Part shown: positions 21,505 to 32,934 of the stretch, one piece after another
Position numbering within the stretch: position 1 is the first letter of the stretch
Layout: each line of letters opens with the position of its first letter
DNA from: Prorocentrum cordatum
Lineage: Eukaryota; Sar; Dinophyceae; Prorocentrales; Prorocentraceae
Length of the DNA: 57,898 nt
Reading direction: 5' to 3'
Assembly: GCA_963575745.1 (NCBI GenBank)
Contig: CAUYUJ010003573.1
Location: forward strand, 20,001 to 77,898
Notes under the pieces: generated by a model
Databases searched by the model: none
Told to the model about the DNA's origin: nothing
What the model saw: the letters and a program-made list of their open reading frames with translations, nothing else
Position numbers and translations under genes: made by a program

Positions 21505-22735
21505 GTATAGACTAGGGCTGATCCACGGCCTTCTGGCCGCGGAATCTGCCCGCCATGGCGTGGACGTGGAAGCGGAGCGTCTCTGGGGCCTCGCAGGTGA
21601 GGGGAGGTTGGAGGGGACGGCGTGGATGGAGGAGGTGGCCGCTGGAGGGGGAGGTGGGCGAGGGATGCAGGCAAGCAGGCCTGAAGGCAGGGACGCGGTG
21701 GTGGAGGCGGTGTCAGTGGAAGCACACCCATGTAGGCATGACACGGTGTGGACAGAAGCTGTTTCTCACGCCGCAGTCTGTGTCCATCATAGCGGAAGGT
21801 AGCCGTGATCATTTTATCTGCTCTTCGCTGGGGCCGAATGATAATTGTATCTGGTAGTGTGGTGACAATGGGGCCGGTGGGCGCGGCCTAAGAGGCCCGC
21901 AAGAGGGCGGCGAGACGGCGCAAAAGGTCTCAAGAACGGCCAAGAGGCTTCCCAGACGGCCCCAGAGGGCCCCACGAACTCCCTAAGACGGGGCCCAGTG
22001 CGAGGACACGAATCGACCTTTCGAGCGCACCGCCTCAAGACATCCCCAAGAGGTGCAAAGATGGCTCCCAGAGGGCCCAAGAAGCCCCCAAGACGACGCT
22101 GGAAGTTCGACGCTCCCCAAGAGAGAAGGATCCAAGGCCTCTTGGGGGCCGTTTGGGAGCCTCTTTTCATCTTCCTGGGGGTCTCTCGGGACCCTCTTGG
22201 GCCGTCTTGAGTGCCTCTGGGCCGTCTTGGGCCGTCCTGGGCCGTCTTAGGGCGATGTGGGGCCGACTCGGGCGCCTCTCGGACCATCTTGGGGTCGTCT
22301 TAGGGCCATCTTGGGCCGATATTGGGCGCTCTTGGGGCTGTCGTGGTTGTTTCTTGGGCCGTCACGGGCGCCTCTGGAGCCGTCCCGGGGCCGTCTCGGG
22401 CCGTTTTGGGATCCTCCTGGGCGCGTCTGCGAGCGTCTTTGGGCGATCTGGGGGCCTGTACAGCCGTCTTGGAGACTGTGCAAACAGAAAGGCTTGGAGA
22501 CGGAGCGGCGGGGGCCTGTACAGCCGTCTTGGCGACGGGGCGGTGGGGTCGTCTTCGGCCATTCTGAACTTCTCTGGAGCTTGTCTTGGGTGCGTCTTGG
22601 GCCGTCTCGGGCGCCTCTGGAGACGTCCCGGGGCCGTGTGGGGTCGTTTTGGGGCCCTCCTGGGGACCTTTCTGCACGTCTTGGGGCGAGCTGGGGGGCC
22701 TGTAGCCGTCTTGGACGCTGTGAGGATGGAAAAAT
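21505..22735. repeat. Duplicated module B, copy 2
   Basis: Second copy of 6,444-7,545, in the same orientation and with the same internal order. Near 21,897-21,980 it carries minisatellite absent from copy 1. Confidence 0.75.
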
Positions 22736-23160
22736 AAGACATTGTGAAAAATGTGCGTCTCCCAGAGGAAATGGACGATTTAGCCTCTTGGGGCTCTCCT
22801 GGAGGCCCTCCTGAGCCATCTTGGGAGCCTCCTGGCCTGCCTTGGAGGCTTCTAGGGCTGTCTTGGGGCTGCCTTGGCGCGCCCTGGAGCCGCCCCGGAG
22901 GGCCCGGGGGGCCACTCAAGACAGAGGACCTTCGCACGCGCGGGTCCCTGCTTTGTAGAAGACACTAGTGCGAACCCGTGGATTGAATCCAGGGTGTGCT
23001 GAACCTGCGACTCGCACACCTTGGGTGAACAGCTCGTCGAAGTTGAACAGCTCGGGGGCCCCTGGGGCTGTGTCAGGGGCATGTGGGGCCCTCCTGCGAG
23101 CCTGTCTGGGGCGGCTTGAAGGCATCTTTCGGTTTGGGGGCGCCTCTGGGGCCGTTCCCT

Positions 23161-23194
23161 GGCTGTCCCCCAGAGCCTCTTCTGGGGGACAGCC
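23161..23194. other. 14-bp perfect hairpin, copy 2
   Basis: GGCTGTCCCCCAGA-GCCTCT-TCTGGGGGACAGCC, identical to 11,234-11,267. Confidence 0.85.
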
Positions 23195-23235
23195 CAGGAA
23201 ACTCATTATGCGTGCGTGCTGTGATGTGCTGTCAG

Positions 23236-23457
23236 AAAGCTCCTGTGAGAGGACGGAGGGGGTCCCCGACGGATGCTACTACAGGGGGGTGCGTTGTGAC
23301 ATCTGTCGGGGCTCGCTTAGGAAGGCCCGAAGACGTCTGAAGCGGGGGCCAAAACGGGCCCCGTGCGTCCCTGCAGAGAGCACCCAACGGATGCTACAAC
23401 AGGGGGGTCCGTTGTAGCATCCGTCGGGGTTCTTCTCCGTCCTCTCACGGGAGCTTG
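23236..23457. mobile_element. 222-bp fold-back element, copy 2
   Basis: Same length and arm structure as 11,309-11,530. The inner 14-bp hairpin is 23,387-23,400 / 23,411-23,424. The flanks are also duplicated, so this copy arose by duplication of module C and not by an independent insertion. Confidence 0.65.
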
Positions 23458-23799
23458 ACGAGGCCTCCTCAGGCCCTTTTGGGCAACTCCTGGTGCGTCT
23501 TGGGGGGCCACCTGAAACTCGAGTAGGTCGTCGGGGGCTATCTTGGGCCAGCTTGGGGCCCTCTTTGGGCCGTCTTGTTGCGCTCGTCGGGGCCTCTTGG
23601 GCCATCGTGGGGCGATCGCCTACGCGGGGCCGCTCTGAGCCGTCATGGCGAGAGCATGGGAAACATTGGAAAACATGACGTTGTTGATTGATTTCTGGTC
23701 TCGTGGGTCCGTGTTCGGAGACCTCGTGGGCCCTCTTGGGCCGTACGGGAGGGCCCCTTGGGCCATCTTCGGGTTTGGGCCCTCCTGGGCGACCAGAAG

Positions 23800-24129
23800 T
23801 GTAGGACAGATGACGTTGGGCTCCAGCTTCGCCTCCCTCATCTCGCTCAGCAGCGCCAGCGCCCACTGCCATTGCTCTCCCTTCTCGCACGCGGTGATCC
23901 CAGCGCTGTAGCTGATGACGTTGGGCTCGAGCTTCGCCTCCCACATCTCGCTCAGCAGCAGAAGCGACGGCTGCCACTGCTCGCCCTTCTCGCACGCGCT
24001 GATCCCAGCGCTGTAGCTGATGACGTCGGGCTCCAGCTTCGCCTCCCGCATCTCGCTCAGCAGCGCCAGCGCCCGCTGCCACTGTCGGCCCTTCTCGCAC
24101 GCGCTGATCCCAGCGCTGTAGCTGACTAG
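23800..24129 (-). CDS. Three tandem PPR motifs (exon-like, partial)
   Basis: The minus-strand frame (open from 24,276 to 23,620) contains three consecutive 35-residue pentatricopeptide repeats. Each reads VSYSAGI[ST]ACEKG, then QWQ..LLLLSEM, then EAKLEP[DN]VI. They join with no gap (VISYSAGISACEKG across each junction), so this is the best-preserved PPR stretch of the window. PPR proteins bind RNA with one base per repeat, usually in organelles. On the minus strand it is preceded by CCCTAG and the conserved hairpin, consistent with a 3' splice site. After the third repeat (NVICPT) it runs into minisatellite. No start, transit peptide or stop can be assigned. It is either one exon of a longer gene or a fragment. 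Confidence 0.6.
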
Positions 24130-24138
24130 GGCAGACCT

Positions 24139-24153
24139 GTGGACTCCGTCCAC
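24139..24153. other. Conserved hairpin, copy 9
   Basis: GTGGAC-TCC-GTCCAC, beside the three-repeat PPR segment. Confidence 0.65.
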
Positions 24154-25282
24154 GACATCTGCTCGACGTGGCGAGGGCGCTCTGGGCAAGCGTGGGCGCG
24201 TGAAAGGAGCAGGCGCTCCGCGGGCAGGCCTGCGTGCGGCGAGGCACGTGTCGACGCAGTTCGCGTCCTCGACCACGGTGGCCAGTTGAAGGCGCTCTCC
24301 ACATCCTCCAGGACCTCCTGCTCTCCTGTGCTCCTCAGCTGCTGCTGCTGCTGCTCGGAGGCTGCTGCTCGGAGGTGCTGCTGCTCCCTAGTGATGGATC
24401 CTTCATCCCCTCGGTCGTTAATCGTCGATCCTACCACGACGCTCCCCAACAGAGAAACGTCGAAGGCCTTCGGAGCGTCCACATCGTTTTTTTGTGCCGG
24501 CGATATGCCTGTCGCCTCTCGTCCGCTCCCCCCCTCCTGGAGGCAATTCTGAAGTCACTTAGGGCTTCGTGGGGGCCGTTTCGGAGCCTTTGGGGGCTTC
24601 TTTTGAGCCTCCCGTGGGGGCTCTTAGGGCCCTCTTGGGCCGTCTTCGGTGCCTCTTGGGCCGTCTTGGGACCGTCTGAGTCCCGCCTGGGCGCCTCTGG
24701 GGCTGTCTTGGGCCGTCTTGGGCCGCTCCTGGGGCCGTCTTGGGCGCCTGTTGGGCCGTCTTGGGCGCCTCCTGGGCCGTCCTGGGGCCGTCTCGGGCCG
24801 CTCTTGGGACCGGCATGGGGCCCGCTTGGCCCGTCTTGGGCTCTATTGGGGGCCTCTTCGGCCGTCTTGGAGCGGTCTTGGGGACCTCTTGGGCCGTCTT
24901 GGAGCGTCGGGAGGCCGAAAAGGCGAGAAGGCCGAAACCATCGGAAAACACAATGGAAATCGACGTTTTTTGCTGATCGGGGCCCTCTTGGGAGGCCTCT
25001 TGGGAGGCCTCTGGGGGCGTCTTGGAGGCCTGTGGAGCCGTCTTGGGCCAATCTCGGGCGTCTTGGGCCCATCTTGGGGCGTGCCAGGGCCCTCCGAGGC
25101 CGTCTTGGGGGATTTTTGGGGCCCTCTTGGCGTGTCTTGGGGGATTTTTGGGGCCCTCTTGACGTGTCTTGGGGCCTCCCTGGGCGGCCCGGGGCCAGCC
25201 CGGGGCGGTTTCGGTGCATTGGGGCCTGCGCCCTTCTGGCACGCACTGGGCCCTGCAATGTAGTAGAGACTAGGGCTGACCC
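24154..25282. repeat. CTG-rich segment plus minisatellite, module E copy 2
   Basis: Bases 24,330-24,390 are GCTGCTGCTGCTCGGAGG-rich. Minisatellite follows from 24,500, matching 2,100 onwards. Bases 24,900-25,265 match 1-350. No gene recognised. Confidence 0.7.
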
Positions 25283-25297
25283 GTGGACTCCGTCCAC
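25283..25297. other. Conserved hairpin, copy 10
   Basis: GTGGAC-TCC-GTCCAC in the same context as copies 4 and 6. Confidence 0.65.
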
Positions 25298-26525
25298 GAC
25301 ATCTTTCTGGAATGGTTCTCGGAGGAACGGCGCAGATTGCACCGAAAATCTACAAACACGGCGGCGGCTCGGGCGGCGGCAGCGAGACCGCGCCATCGTG
25401 TCCGAGCTCTTGCAGCGCTCCAGCAGCTTGGCCCCGGCGCACTGCTCGTTCACCCCCCTCATATTGAGGGCAGTTTCGAAGTCTCTCGGGGACGTGCGTC
25501 GAAGTCGAAGCCCATCTGAGGCGTCTCAGGAGCGCCTGGGGAAGGGCTCAGGAGGTCATCGGGCAAAAAAACACCGAAAGCGTCGGGGAGGCTCGCAAGG
25601 ATCTACAGAGAGGGCCCAAGAGAGCTTAAAGAAAATTTGAAATTCTGTAAAATCTTAACAGAAACCGCTGTTGGGTCGGCCATAACCTCCGGGCACGCCT
25701 TGATGGTGCGATCCAATCGCATCGCCGCCAACGGAAGGGTTTGTTCGCCAAGTCCCATTCTGTTCGCCCAGAGGGTCTGGGGTCCGAAGAGTGCGGAGAA
25801 GTGCCTGGGTCATATCAATTGGCTGCTGTCCCAGGGGTCCGGTCTGGTTGGCCCGAAGAGTTTGCCAAGGCCCCTGGGGGAACAGGATGGCACAGCATAT
25901 CGGGCAAAGGGGGGCGGTAGCTGGCCTGTCAGATCCGGCGTTCGTCTTCTGCCCAAGCGGCGCGGGGCCCACGGGCCCCAGGGTTGGCGGCCCGCTGGGT
26001 TTCCTCTTGTTCGCCCACAGAGATGGAGGAGGCCTCCAGGCGAACAGAATGGGACAGGACAATGAATATGGGAGACTTGTCGCAAGCTCCCAGTCCCCCC
26101 AAGTGTTCGCCCGAAGGGTGTGGGCCGTGTTGGCTCCCTCAAAGGGCCGTCTTGGAGCCGTCTAGGCCCGTCTTGACGGCGCCGTTTGCCGTGATGGGGC
26201 CGTCTTGGTTCGTCGTGGGCCCCTCATGGGCGCGTCCGTAGGCCGTCCTGGGCCCATCGGGGTCCTTGTTGGCACTATCTTGGGGCTGTCTTGGAGCCGT
26301 CTGGGGCCGTCAGGGGGCCGCCTTGGAGTCGTCTTGGGCCCCTCGTGTGCGCCTCCTTGGGCCGTCCTGGACCCAGCAGGGGCCGCGGTGGCACCCTCTT
26401 GGGGCTGTCTTGGAGCCGTTTTGAGCCGTCGCAGCGCGCCTTGGGTTGTGCTGGGGCCGTCTTGGCCCATCTTGGGGCCTTCCTGGGCGTTTGCTCGGAC
26501 CCTCCTGGGACTTTCTGGGGCCTCT
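25298..26525. repeat. Duplicated module D, copy 2
   Basis: Collinear with 12,866-14,165. It has lost part of the hairpin-bearing tandem units near 25,780. Confidence 0.8.
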
Positions 26526-26536
26526 TGGGCGAACCC

Positions 26537-26551
26537 GTGGACTTCGTCCAC
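26537..26551. other. Conserved hairpin, copy 11
   Basis: GTGGAC-TTC-GTCCAC, placed exactly where module D copy 2 stops matching copy 1. Confidence 0.65.
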
Positions 26552-27996
26552 GTCATCTTGGGCCAGTCTTGGCTCGAAAAGGCCGTCTTGGTCCTGTCTT
26601 CGCTCGAAATGGCGAGAAGGTGGAAATCTTTCAGAAACCATAGAAGAATCAATGATTTCGTTTGCCGCGGCTCGTCTGGAGCGTCTTCGAGCGGTCTTTG
26701 GCCGTCTCGGAGGCCCTCTTGGACCGCTTCCTTCTCTTCGTCCGCCTTCCGCTCTACCTCCGCCTAGACAGCCTTCGGAGCGTCACAGACGGCAATGGTG
26801 GGTCGGCGGTGTCCGTCTCGCCGCTTGTCAATTTTGAAAGCACCTGGGGCCTTGAAAAAAGTCACAAATGGGCTCTGGTGACTTTTTTCCGGTTGCCTCT
26901 TCGAAGCCTGATGGCGGGCACTGCCGTCTCCTTGGGAACGGTTCGTGGGCCTCTCGGGGTTCCTTTTCGAGCTCCTGGGCGCCTGTTGGGGCCTCGTTGG
27001 CTGTCTTGCGGCCTCCTGGGGGCCTCTTGGGGCCCTCTTGGGCCGTCTTGCGGCCTCCTGGAAGCCTTTTCTCTTGAAATGTTTGTTGGGCGCCTCTGGG
27101 GCCTTTCTCGGGCTGTCCCCCCGAGCCTCTTCCGGGGGACAGCCCAGGAGATCCATTGTGCTTGCGTGCTGTGCGTGCGTGCTCCTGTGTGAGAGGTCGG
27201 AAGGGTGTCCCGACGTCACCGCTCGCTCTTGGGAGCTGTGCCTGGGAGAGATCTCTACGCTGCGTCTCGCTCTTGGGAGCCTTGGTGAAAAGAGCTTTGT
27301 ACTTCGCCGATCGCTCTTTTAGTGGACGTCTCTGAGCCTGCTTGGTGGTCCTTGTGGGGGTCTTGTTCAGGCCATTCTGAAGCTTTTTTGGGCTGCTCTG
27401 GGAGCGTTTTGGGACTTTGTGGGGCCTTTTGGGGCCGTCACGGGGCGTCCGGGAGGCCGTGGACCGTCTTGGAGCTCTCTTGAGGCTGCCTGAGGCCGTC
27501 TTGGGAGCCTCTTGGGGCCCCCTCGGAGCTCTCTTGGGGCCGTCTTGGGGTTCTGTGAGGCCGTTTCAGGGCTCTCTGGCGTCGTCTTGGGGCTCTTGTG
27601 GGCCGTCTTGGAGCCCTCTTAGGGGCCGCTGGGGTCGTCTTCGGGGAGTATTGGGGGCCTCTGGGCCTGCCCTGGCCCGTGGAGCACCTCAAAAGGCGGA
27701 CATGCTGAGAATGCACAGTTTCCGATAGGATTAGCTCTTTGGCGTTCCTCTGGGGGCGCTCTCGGGGCGTCTTTGGGGCCTCTCGGACCGCCGTGGAGCC
27801 ACCTTCGGAAGTCTTTGGGACGTCGAGGCCCGTCTCGGGACCAACTTAGGCCGTCTTGGAGCGCTCTTGGGCCGTCTTGCAACCCTCTGGGGCTCCTCTT
27901 GGGCCGTCACAAGCGCTTCGACCCCATGGTGGGGCCGAAAAGGGGCAGTTTTACCCACTTGAGCCCCCACCCTTCTCGCACACGGATGTGATCGCC
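26552..27996. repeat. Minisatellite mosaic, module A copy 2
   Basis: Bases 26,730-27,080 and 27,210-27,700 match 3,570-4,100 and 4,530-5,070. The GGCTGTCCCCC hairpin recurs at 27,111-27,144 with a stem mismatch. No gene recognised. Confidence 0.75.
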
Positions 27997-28239
27997 ATAG
28001 AGAAGAGATGACGTCGGGCTCCAGCTTCGCCTCCCACATCTCACGGAGCACTGACAACGCGTGTTGCCACTGTCCACCTTGTCTGCATGCGCTGACAGTC
28101 GCAACGTAGTGGTTTGGGATGAGTTGCGCACCCAATTGAATTCCTTCGCGGAGCAAACGCAGTGCGGCGCTCCAATGTTTTGTCAGGCCGCAGTTCTTGA
28201 TCGACGCTTCGAGGGACATAACGCCGTCTTGAGACTAGT
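27997..28239 (-). CDS. Two PPR-like motifs (exon-like, partial)
   Basis: On the minus strand an ATG at 28,219-28,217 opens SLEASIKNCGLTKHWSAALR, followed by a second, more canonical motif (YVATVSACRQGGQWQHALSV, then EAKLEPDVISS). The first motif lacks the ACEKG signature and is more divergent than every other PPR segment here, as expected of an internal repeat of a real gene. On the minus strand it is preceded by CACTAG at the edge of the TGTGAATG array, a possible 3' splice site. After DVISS the sequence decays. It would be the most upstream exon if the minus-strand segments form one gene. The true start is unknown. Confidence 0.55.
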
Positions 28240-30048
28240 GTGGGTGGGGGGGGTGCGTGTGGGTGCGTATGTGTGCGTGTGTGGGTCGGTGGGTGGGTGG
28301 GTGCGTGTGTATGTGGTTGTGTGTTTGCGTGTGTGTACAAATGTGTGCAAGTGTGTGCAAGTGTGTGCAAGTGTGTGTAAGCGTGTGTAAATGTGTGTGT
28401 AAATGTTTGTAAGTGTGTGTACGTGTTTGTGTGTGCGTGTATGTGTGAGAGAGCGTGTGTGTGTGTGGATGCCTGAGTGTGTGAGTATTTGAATGTGCGA
28501 ATGTGCAAATGTGTGGATGCGTGAATGCGTGAACGTGTGAATGTGTGGATGTGTGGATGTGTGAACGTGTGAATGCGTGAATGTGTGAATATGTAAATGT
28601 GCGGGTGCATGAAGGTGTGCATGTGTGACTGTGTGAATGTGTGAATGTGTGCCTGTGTGAATGTGTGAAGGTTTCGATGTGTGAATGTGTGGATGTGTTA
28701 ATGTGTGCATGTGTGAATGTGTGAGCGTGTGAATGTGTGAATGTGTGAATATGTAAATGCATGAATGTGTGAAAATGTGAATGCTTGAATGCGTGGTTGT
28801 GTGAATATGTGGAAGTGTAAATGTGTGGATGCGTGGATGCGTGAATGTGTGAATTTGTGAATGTGTGCATGCGCCAATGTGTGCATGTGCGAAGGTGTAG
28901 GCGCGTGAATGTGTGAATGTGTGAATGTGTGACTGCGTGAGTGTGTGGGTGTGTGAATATGTGAATGTGTGAATGCGTGATTGTGTGAATGTGTGAATGT
29001 GGGAATGTGTGAATGTGTGACTTTGTGACTGCGTGAATGTGTGACTGTGTGACCCCGTAAATGCGCGAATGCGTGAATGTGTGAAGGTGTGAAGGTGTGA
29101 ATGCGTGAAGTTGTGAGTGCGTAGATGCGTAAATGCGTGAATGCGTGACCGTGTAAATGCGTGAAAGGGTGAACGTGTGAATGCGTGAATGTGTGAATGT
29201 GTGAATGTGTGAATGTGTGAATGTGTGAATGTGTGAACGTGTGGATGTGTGAATGTGTGGATGTGTGAAAGTGTGGATGTGTGAATGTGTGAGTGCATGA
29301 ATGCATGAACGTGTGAATGTGTGAATGTATGAATGCGTGAATGTGTGAATACGTGAATGCGTGAACGTGTGAATGTGCGGATGTGTGGATGTGTCAAGGT
29401 GTGAATGTGTGGATGTGTGAATGTGTGAATGTATGAACGTGTGCATATGTGAATGTGTGAGGTTGTGGGTGTGTGAATACGTGAACGCGTGAATGTGTGG
29501 ATGTGTGAATGTATGAATGCGTGGGTGTGTGACTGCACGGATGTGTGAATGTGTGAATGTGTGAATGCCTGAATACGTGAATGTGTGGATGTGTGACTGT
29601 GTGCATATGTGAATGCGTACATTCGTGAATGTGTGGATGTGTGACAGTGTGAATGCGTGAATGCGTGAATGCGTGAATGTGTGAATATGTGAATGTACGA
29701 ATGTGTCAATGTGTGAATGTGTGATGGGTGTGTGTGTGTGCGTGTGTGCGTGTGTGCGAGTGTGTCTGTGTGCGTGTGTGTGTGTGCGTGTGTCGTGTGT
29801 GTACGTGTGTGCGTGTGTGCGTGTATGTGTGTTTTTGTGTGTGCGTGTGTGCGTGTGTGCGTGCGTGCGTGCGTGTGTGCGTGTGTGCGTGTGTGCGTTC
29901 GCGTGCGTGTGTGTTCGTGTGCATGTGTGCGTGTGTGCGTTCGTGTGCGTGTGTGCGCGTGTGCGTATGTGCGTATGTGCGAATGTGAAGGTGTGCGCGT
30001 GTGCGTTCGTGTGTGTTGCGTGTGTGTGCGTGTGTGCGTGTGTGCGTG

Positions 30049-30081
<33 letters not shown>

Positions 30082-30260
30082 GTTTGTCTGTCTGTCTGTG
30101 TGTGTGTCTGCGCGTGTATGTGTGTGTTTGTGTGTGTTGTTTGGGTGTGTGCTTGTGTGTGCTTTTGTGTGTGATTGTGTGTTGTTGTGTGTGTTTTGTG
30201 TGGGTTGTGTATGTCTTCATGTGCGCGCGTGCGTTCGTGTGTGTGGGTACGTAAGGGTGT
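28240..30260. repeat. 2-kb TGTGAATG / GTGTGCGT array
   Basis: Degenerate 8-bp units TGTGAATG (about 28,480-29,720), then TGTGCG-rich sequence with a (TCTG)n run near 30,055-30,095. Because three 8-bp units make 24 bases, every minus-strand frame spells a His/Thr/Ser/Phe chain without stops. That explains the apparent frames of 508 and 855 codons. Confidence 0.95.
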
Positions 30261-31904
30261 GTGCGCGTGTTGCGTGGTTGGCGATTCACTACGACGGTAC
30301 CCGTCGTAATTCTTGATCGCGACTGTGGTGCCACATCGCCGGCTGAGGGAAAAAAACTCTGTGTGTGCGTGTGTGTGCTGATGTGCTTGTGTGTACCTCT
30401 CACGCTCTCCCCTTCCTCATCCGCCACATGTCCTCCTCCTTCCCTCCCATTCTCCGCCTTTTCGTCGCACCTCATCCTCCCTCCGCCTCCTAGGATCTGA
30501 CCATTGCCATGGATGGATCGGGCTCGGCCCGACATGCTCAGCAACGAGCCAGGAATCTGTCCAGCATGCATGCTGCGAAGTACACAAAGAGAGAAGCGCT
30601 CACACGAGACCGCGTGCCCAGGAGAAGCTGCCCCCGGCGCCATGGCAGCCCTGACCACGGCGCCGAAGGACAGGCCGAATGCGGAGGCGGCGGAGCGCGT
30701 CGCCGGCGACACTCGCAAGATCTTCACCACTCGAACAACACGGAAGGCCCTGCGCTCCCATTTGCCCTCACAGAGACCACTCACACCACCGCGTGACCAC
30801 AATTGCCGTCGCCATCGTCACTGCTGTATGCTCTCTGATGCTTGCCGTCGCCGCCATTCCCACTGCCGTCGTTACTTCCCGATGTTCCTCCAGTGGTTGC
30901 TCAAACTGGTACGCCTCCCCGTCCTGCCCTCTTCTCATTTGAAGAGTTGCACTCGTCCCAGCTCTCCCAGCCACGCGATGGCAGTACCGATGACAACGGC
31001 GGAACAGCTCGCGAAAGCCTGTTCACGACACAATGAAACGATAGCCGTCCTCAAGAGCTCAAGGTGTGCTAGTGCTGTGACCGACGTGTGATCACTCGTC
31101 TGCCCTCACCCTTTCAGCATCGCAACAGCTCTTTGGCAAAACGTGTCAGCAAAGCCACATAACACCGAGGTGGGGAGACTCGAGGGCTCTCTGTCAGAAG
31201 GAAAAAGCAATGCCGAGCAACGGCCATGACCAGGCGGTGATCTGAAAAATGGCTCCTTGCGTCAGCACCGCAAATAAATTATCTCCAGAATGCTCGAGAG
31301 AGCCAAACATCGCGACCAAACCCTGTTCAGGGTGCACAGGCATGGCGCACGCCGCTTTGCATTAAGGGAGGGGGAACACGACCCCTCATGCAAAAAAGAT
31401 ATCCGCTGCGCGCGGGTGCTCTCGCGCGTGATGAGGCAGTGCTGAAACAAACCATACATGCTGCCCCATAATACTACGACCGTGTTGCGCGCTGACTGTT
31501 ACCATGCGGACACGAGACGAATAGCATCGTGCCCAACTTGACAAAAGCAAAAGCACCATCTATATTCGGAACCGACGAGGCGGTCTGGATCGAAACCGAC
31601 CGCATCACAGTCGACATGTGGTCAGGTTGACATCAGCAAACCCCGTTCGCGAAATAAGACAGCAATACTTCGAAGTGTGGTGCAGAGTAGGCTCGTACGC
31701 TCGCAAGCCAAGGTGGCACGCCCTCAAGGAAGGCATGTGCTGGAGGTGAAGACCCCAACACCAGCCAGTCGAAGAACGACCGTACACGCATGCGTAAATA
31801 CACACACCCATACAGATGTACTCATCAGCATACATCTATGTATATCTAGTCGTGTGTGCGCCAGCGCGGACACCTGGTGGTGCGTTATTGCACACCTGAT
31901 GCTC
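30261..31904. other. Non-repetitive stretch, no gene recognised
   Basis: More ordinary composition. A plus-strand frame of 195 codons (30,504-31,091) and overlapping frames on both strands show no family I recognise and no clear codon signal. Bases 31,100-31,900 hold only short frames. Confidence 0.4.
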
Positions 31905-32930
31905 ACCATGTGCGGTGCAAACTTTGTAGAACAACCCACCCTGGCGAACTTGAAGCCGTCAGCTCAAACGCTCGCACAAACATCCCACCCTCCCGCCCGC
32001 AAATGGTTAAGCAAAAACCCATTCGGTCACGACCGCGGTTCCCGATTGGAGCTTGCCAGCGCGTCTCTGCGGCCGCGGTGACGCGCGCACGCTCGCGCGC
32101 AGAGTGACCAGGTGGTTTGGCGCAACCGATGCGGCTGCGATGGTGCTTACCGATGGAAGCTTCGCAACGCGCCTCAAAGAACGACCTGGCGCGCGGGCAC
32201 TCCAATGCGGGTCGGGGACCTGGGTGGGCGCGATATCATGATGACTTCGACGACGGCCGCAATGACGATGGTAACAGTGATGGTCGTGATGGTGAAGACA
32301 ATGACGACGGCATGGCCAATGACGGCGCCGATGCTGGTGACGACGGTGACGATCATGATGTCCATGCGCCAGTGATAAAAATGATTGTGCTGATGATGGA
32401 AGCAGTGGCAGCGATTGACGATAACGATACAGGCGGTGATGTGATGGCACTGCTGCAGGTGATGAGGAACTGCGCGCGCAGAAGTTCCATACATCTCGCA
32501 GATCTAAGTATGGAAAACATGTGGCTGTTCGCATGTGCTTGAAGAGCTCTACCTTCGAAATCCCATATGGTTTTGGGAGGCTTTCGAAAAGAGCGCGTGG
32601 CGGCGCGCGCATGTGGCCCGAATGGTATTGTGTGATACGGGTTCGTGCACTGCGCCTACGAAATCAACGCAGATGCACTGCGTGGTGAGATGGGCGTGCG
32701 GGTTGTGTACGGGATTGCTGAAACCTGATGGTCACCATGATTTCAGCAAGAGCGCGCGGGCAGAGAAACAGTCTTATGTTGAAACGCTTACATCACCAAT
32801 GTGTTTGAAATGATTTCGCCATGTGCGCGCGCGTGGACTTGATGGTTTTGTTTGTAAGTGGCTCTTGAAAAATCAGTTCTGACATAAACGAGTACGCGCG
32901 CATGGGATTATTTGACAGGGGTCCCGGGCA
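31905..32930. repeat. Dispersed repeat R, copy 1 (subfamily II)
   Basis: Starts with GTGCAAACTTTGTAGAACAA and CAAACATCCCACCCTCCCGC. It shares with 53,550-54,560 the run GCTCGCGCGCAGAG.., GCGGCTGCGATGGTGCTTAC and GGCGCGATATCATGATGAC. A degenerate GATGAC-rich core follows (32,235-32,480). No gene. Confidence 0.65.
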
Positions 32931-32934
32931 GGGC

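Larger units (their letters stand above)
22945..23795. repeat. Duplicated module C, copy 2
   Basis: Second copy of 11,010-11,875. The conserved hairpin here has lost one stem pair (GTGGAT-TGA-ATCCAG). Bases 22,736-22,944 before it are minisatellite. Confidence 0.85.

Noticed and set aside
28183-30802. Minus-strand frames of 508 and 855 codons rich in His, Thr, Ser and Phe
   Set aside because: They follow automatically from the TGTGAATG/TGTGCG repeats, which contain no stop in any minus-strand frame. There is no non-repetitive domain apart from an unrecognised N-terminal stretch.
30504-31091. Plus-strand 195-codon frame starting MPWMDRARPDML
   Set aside because: No recognised family, overlapped by other open frames on both strands, and the tail turns into a Cys/His/Arg-rich low-complexity chain.
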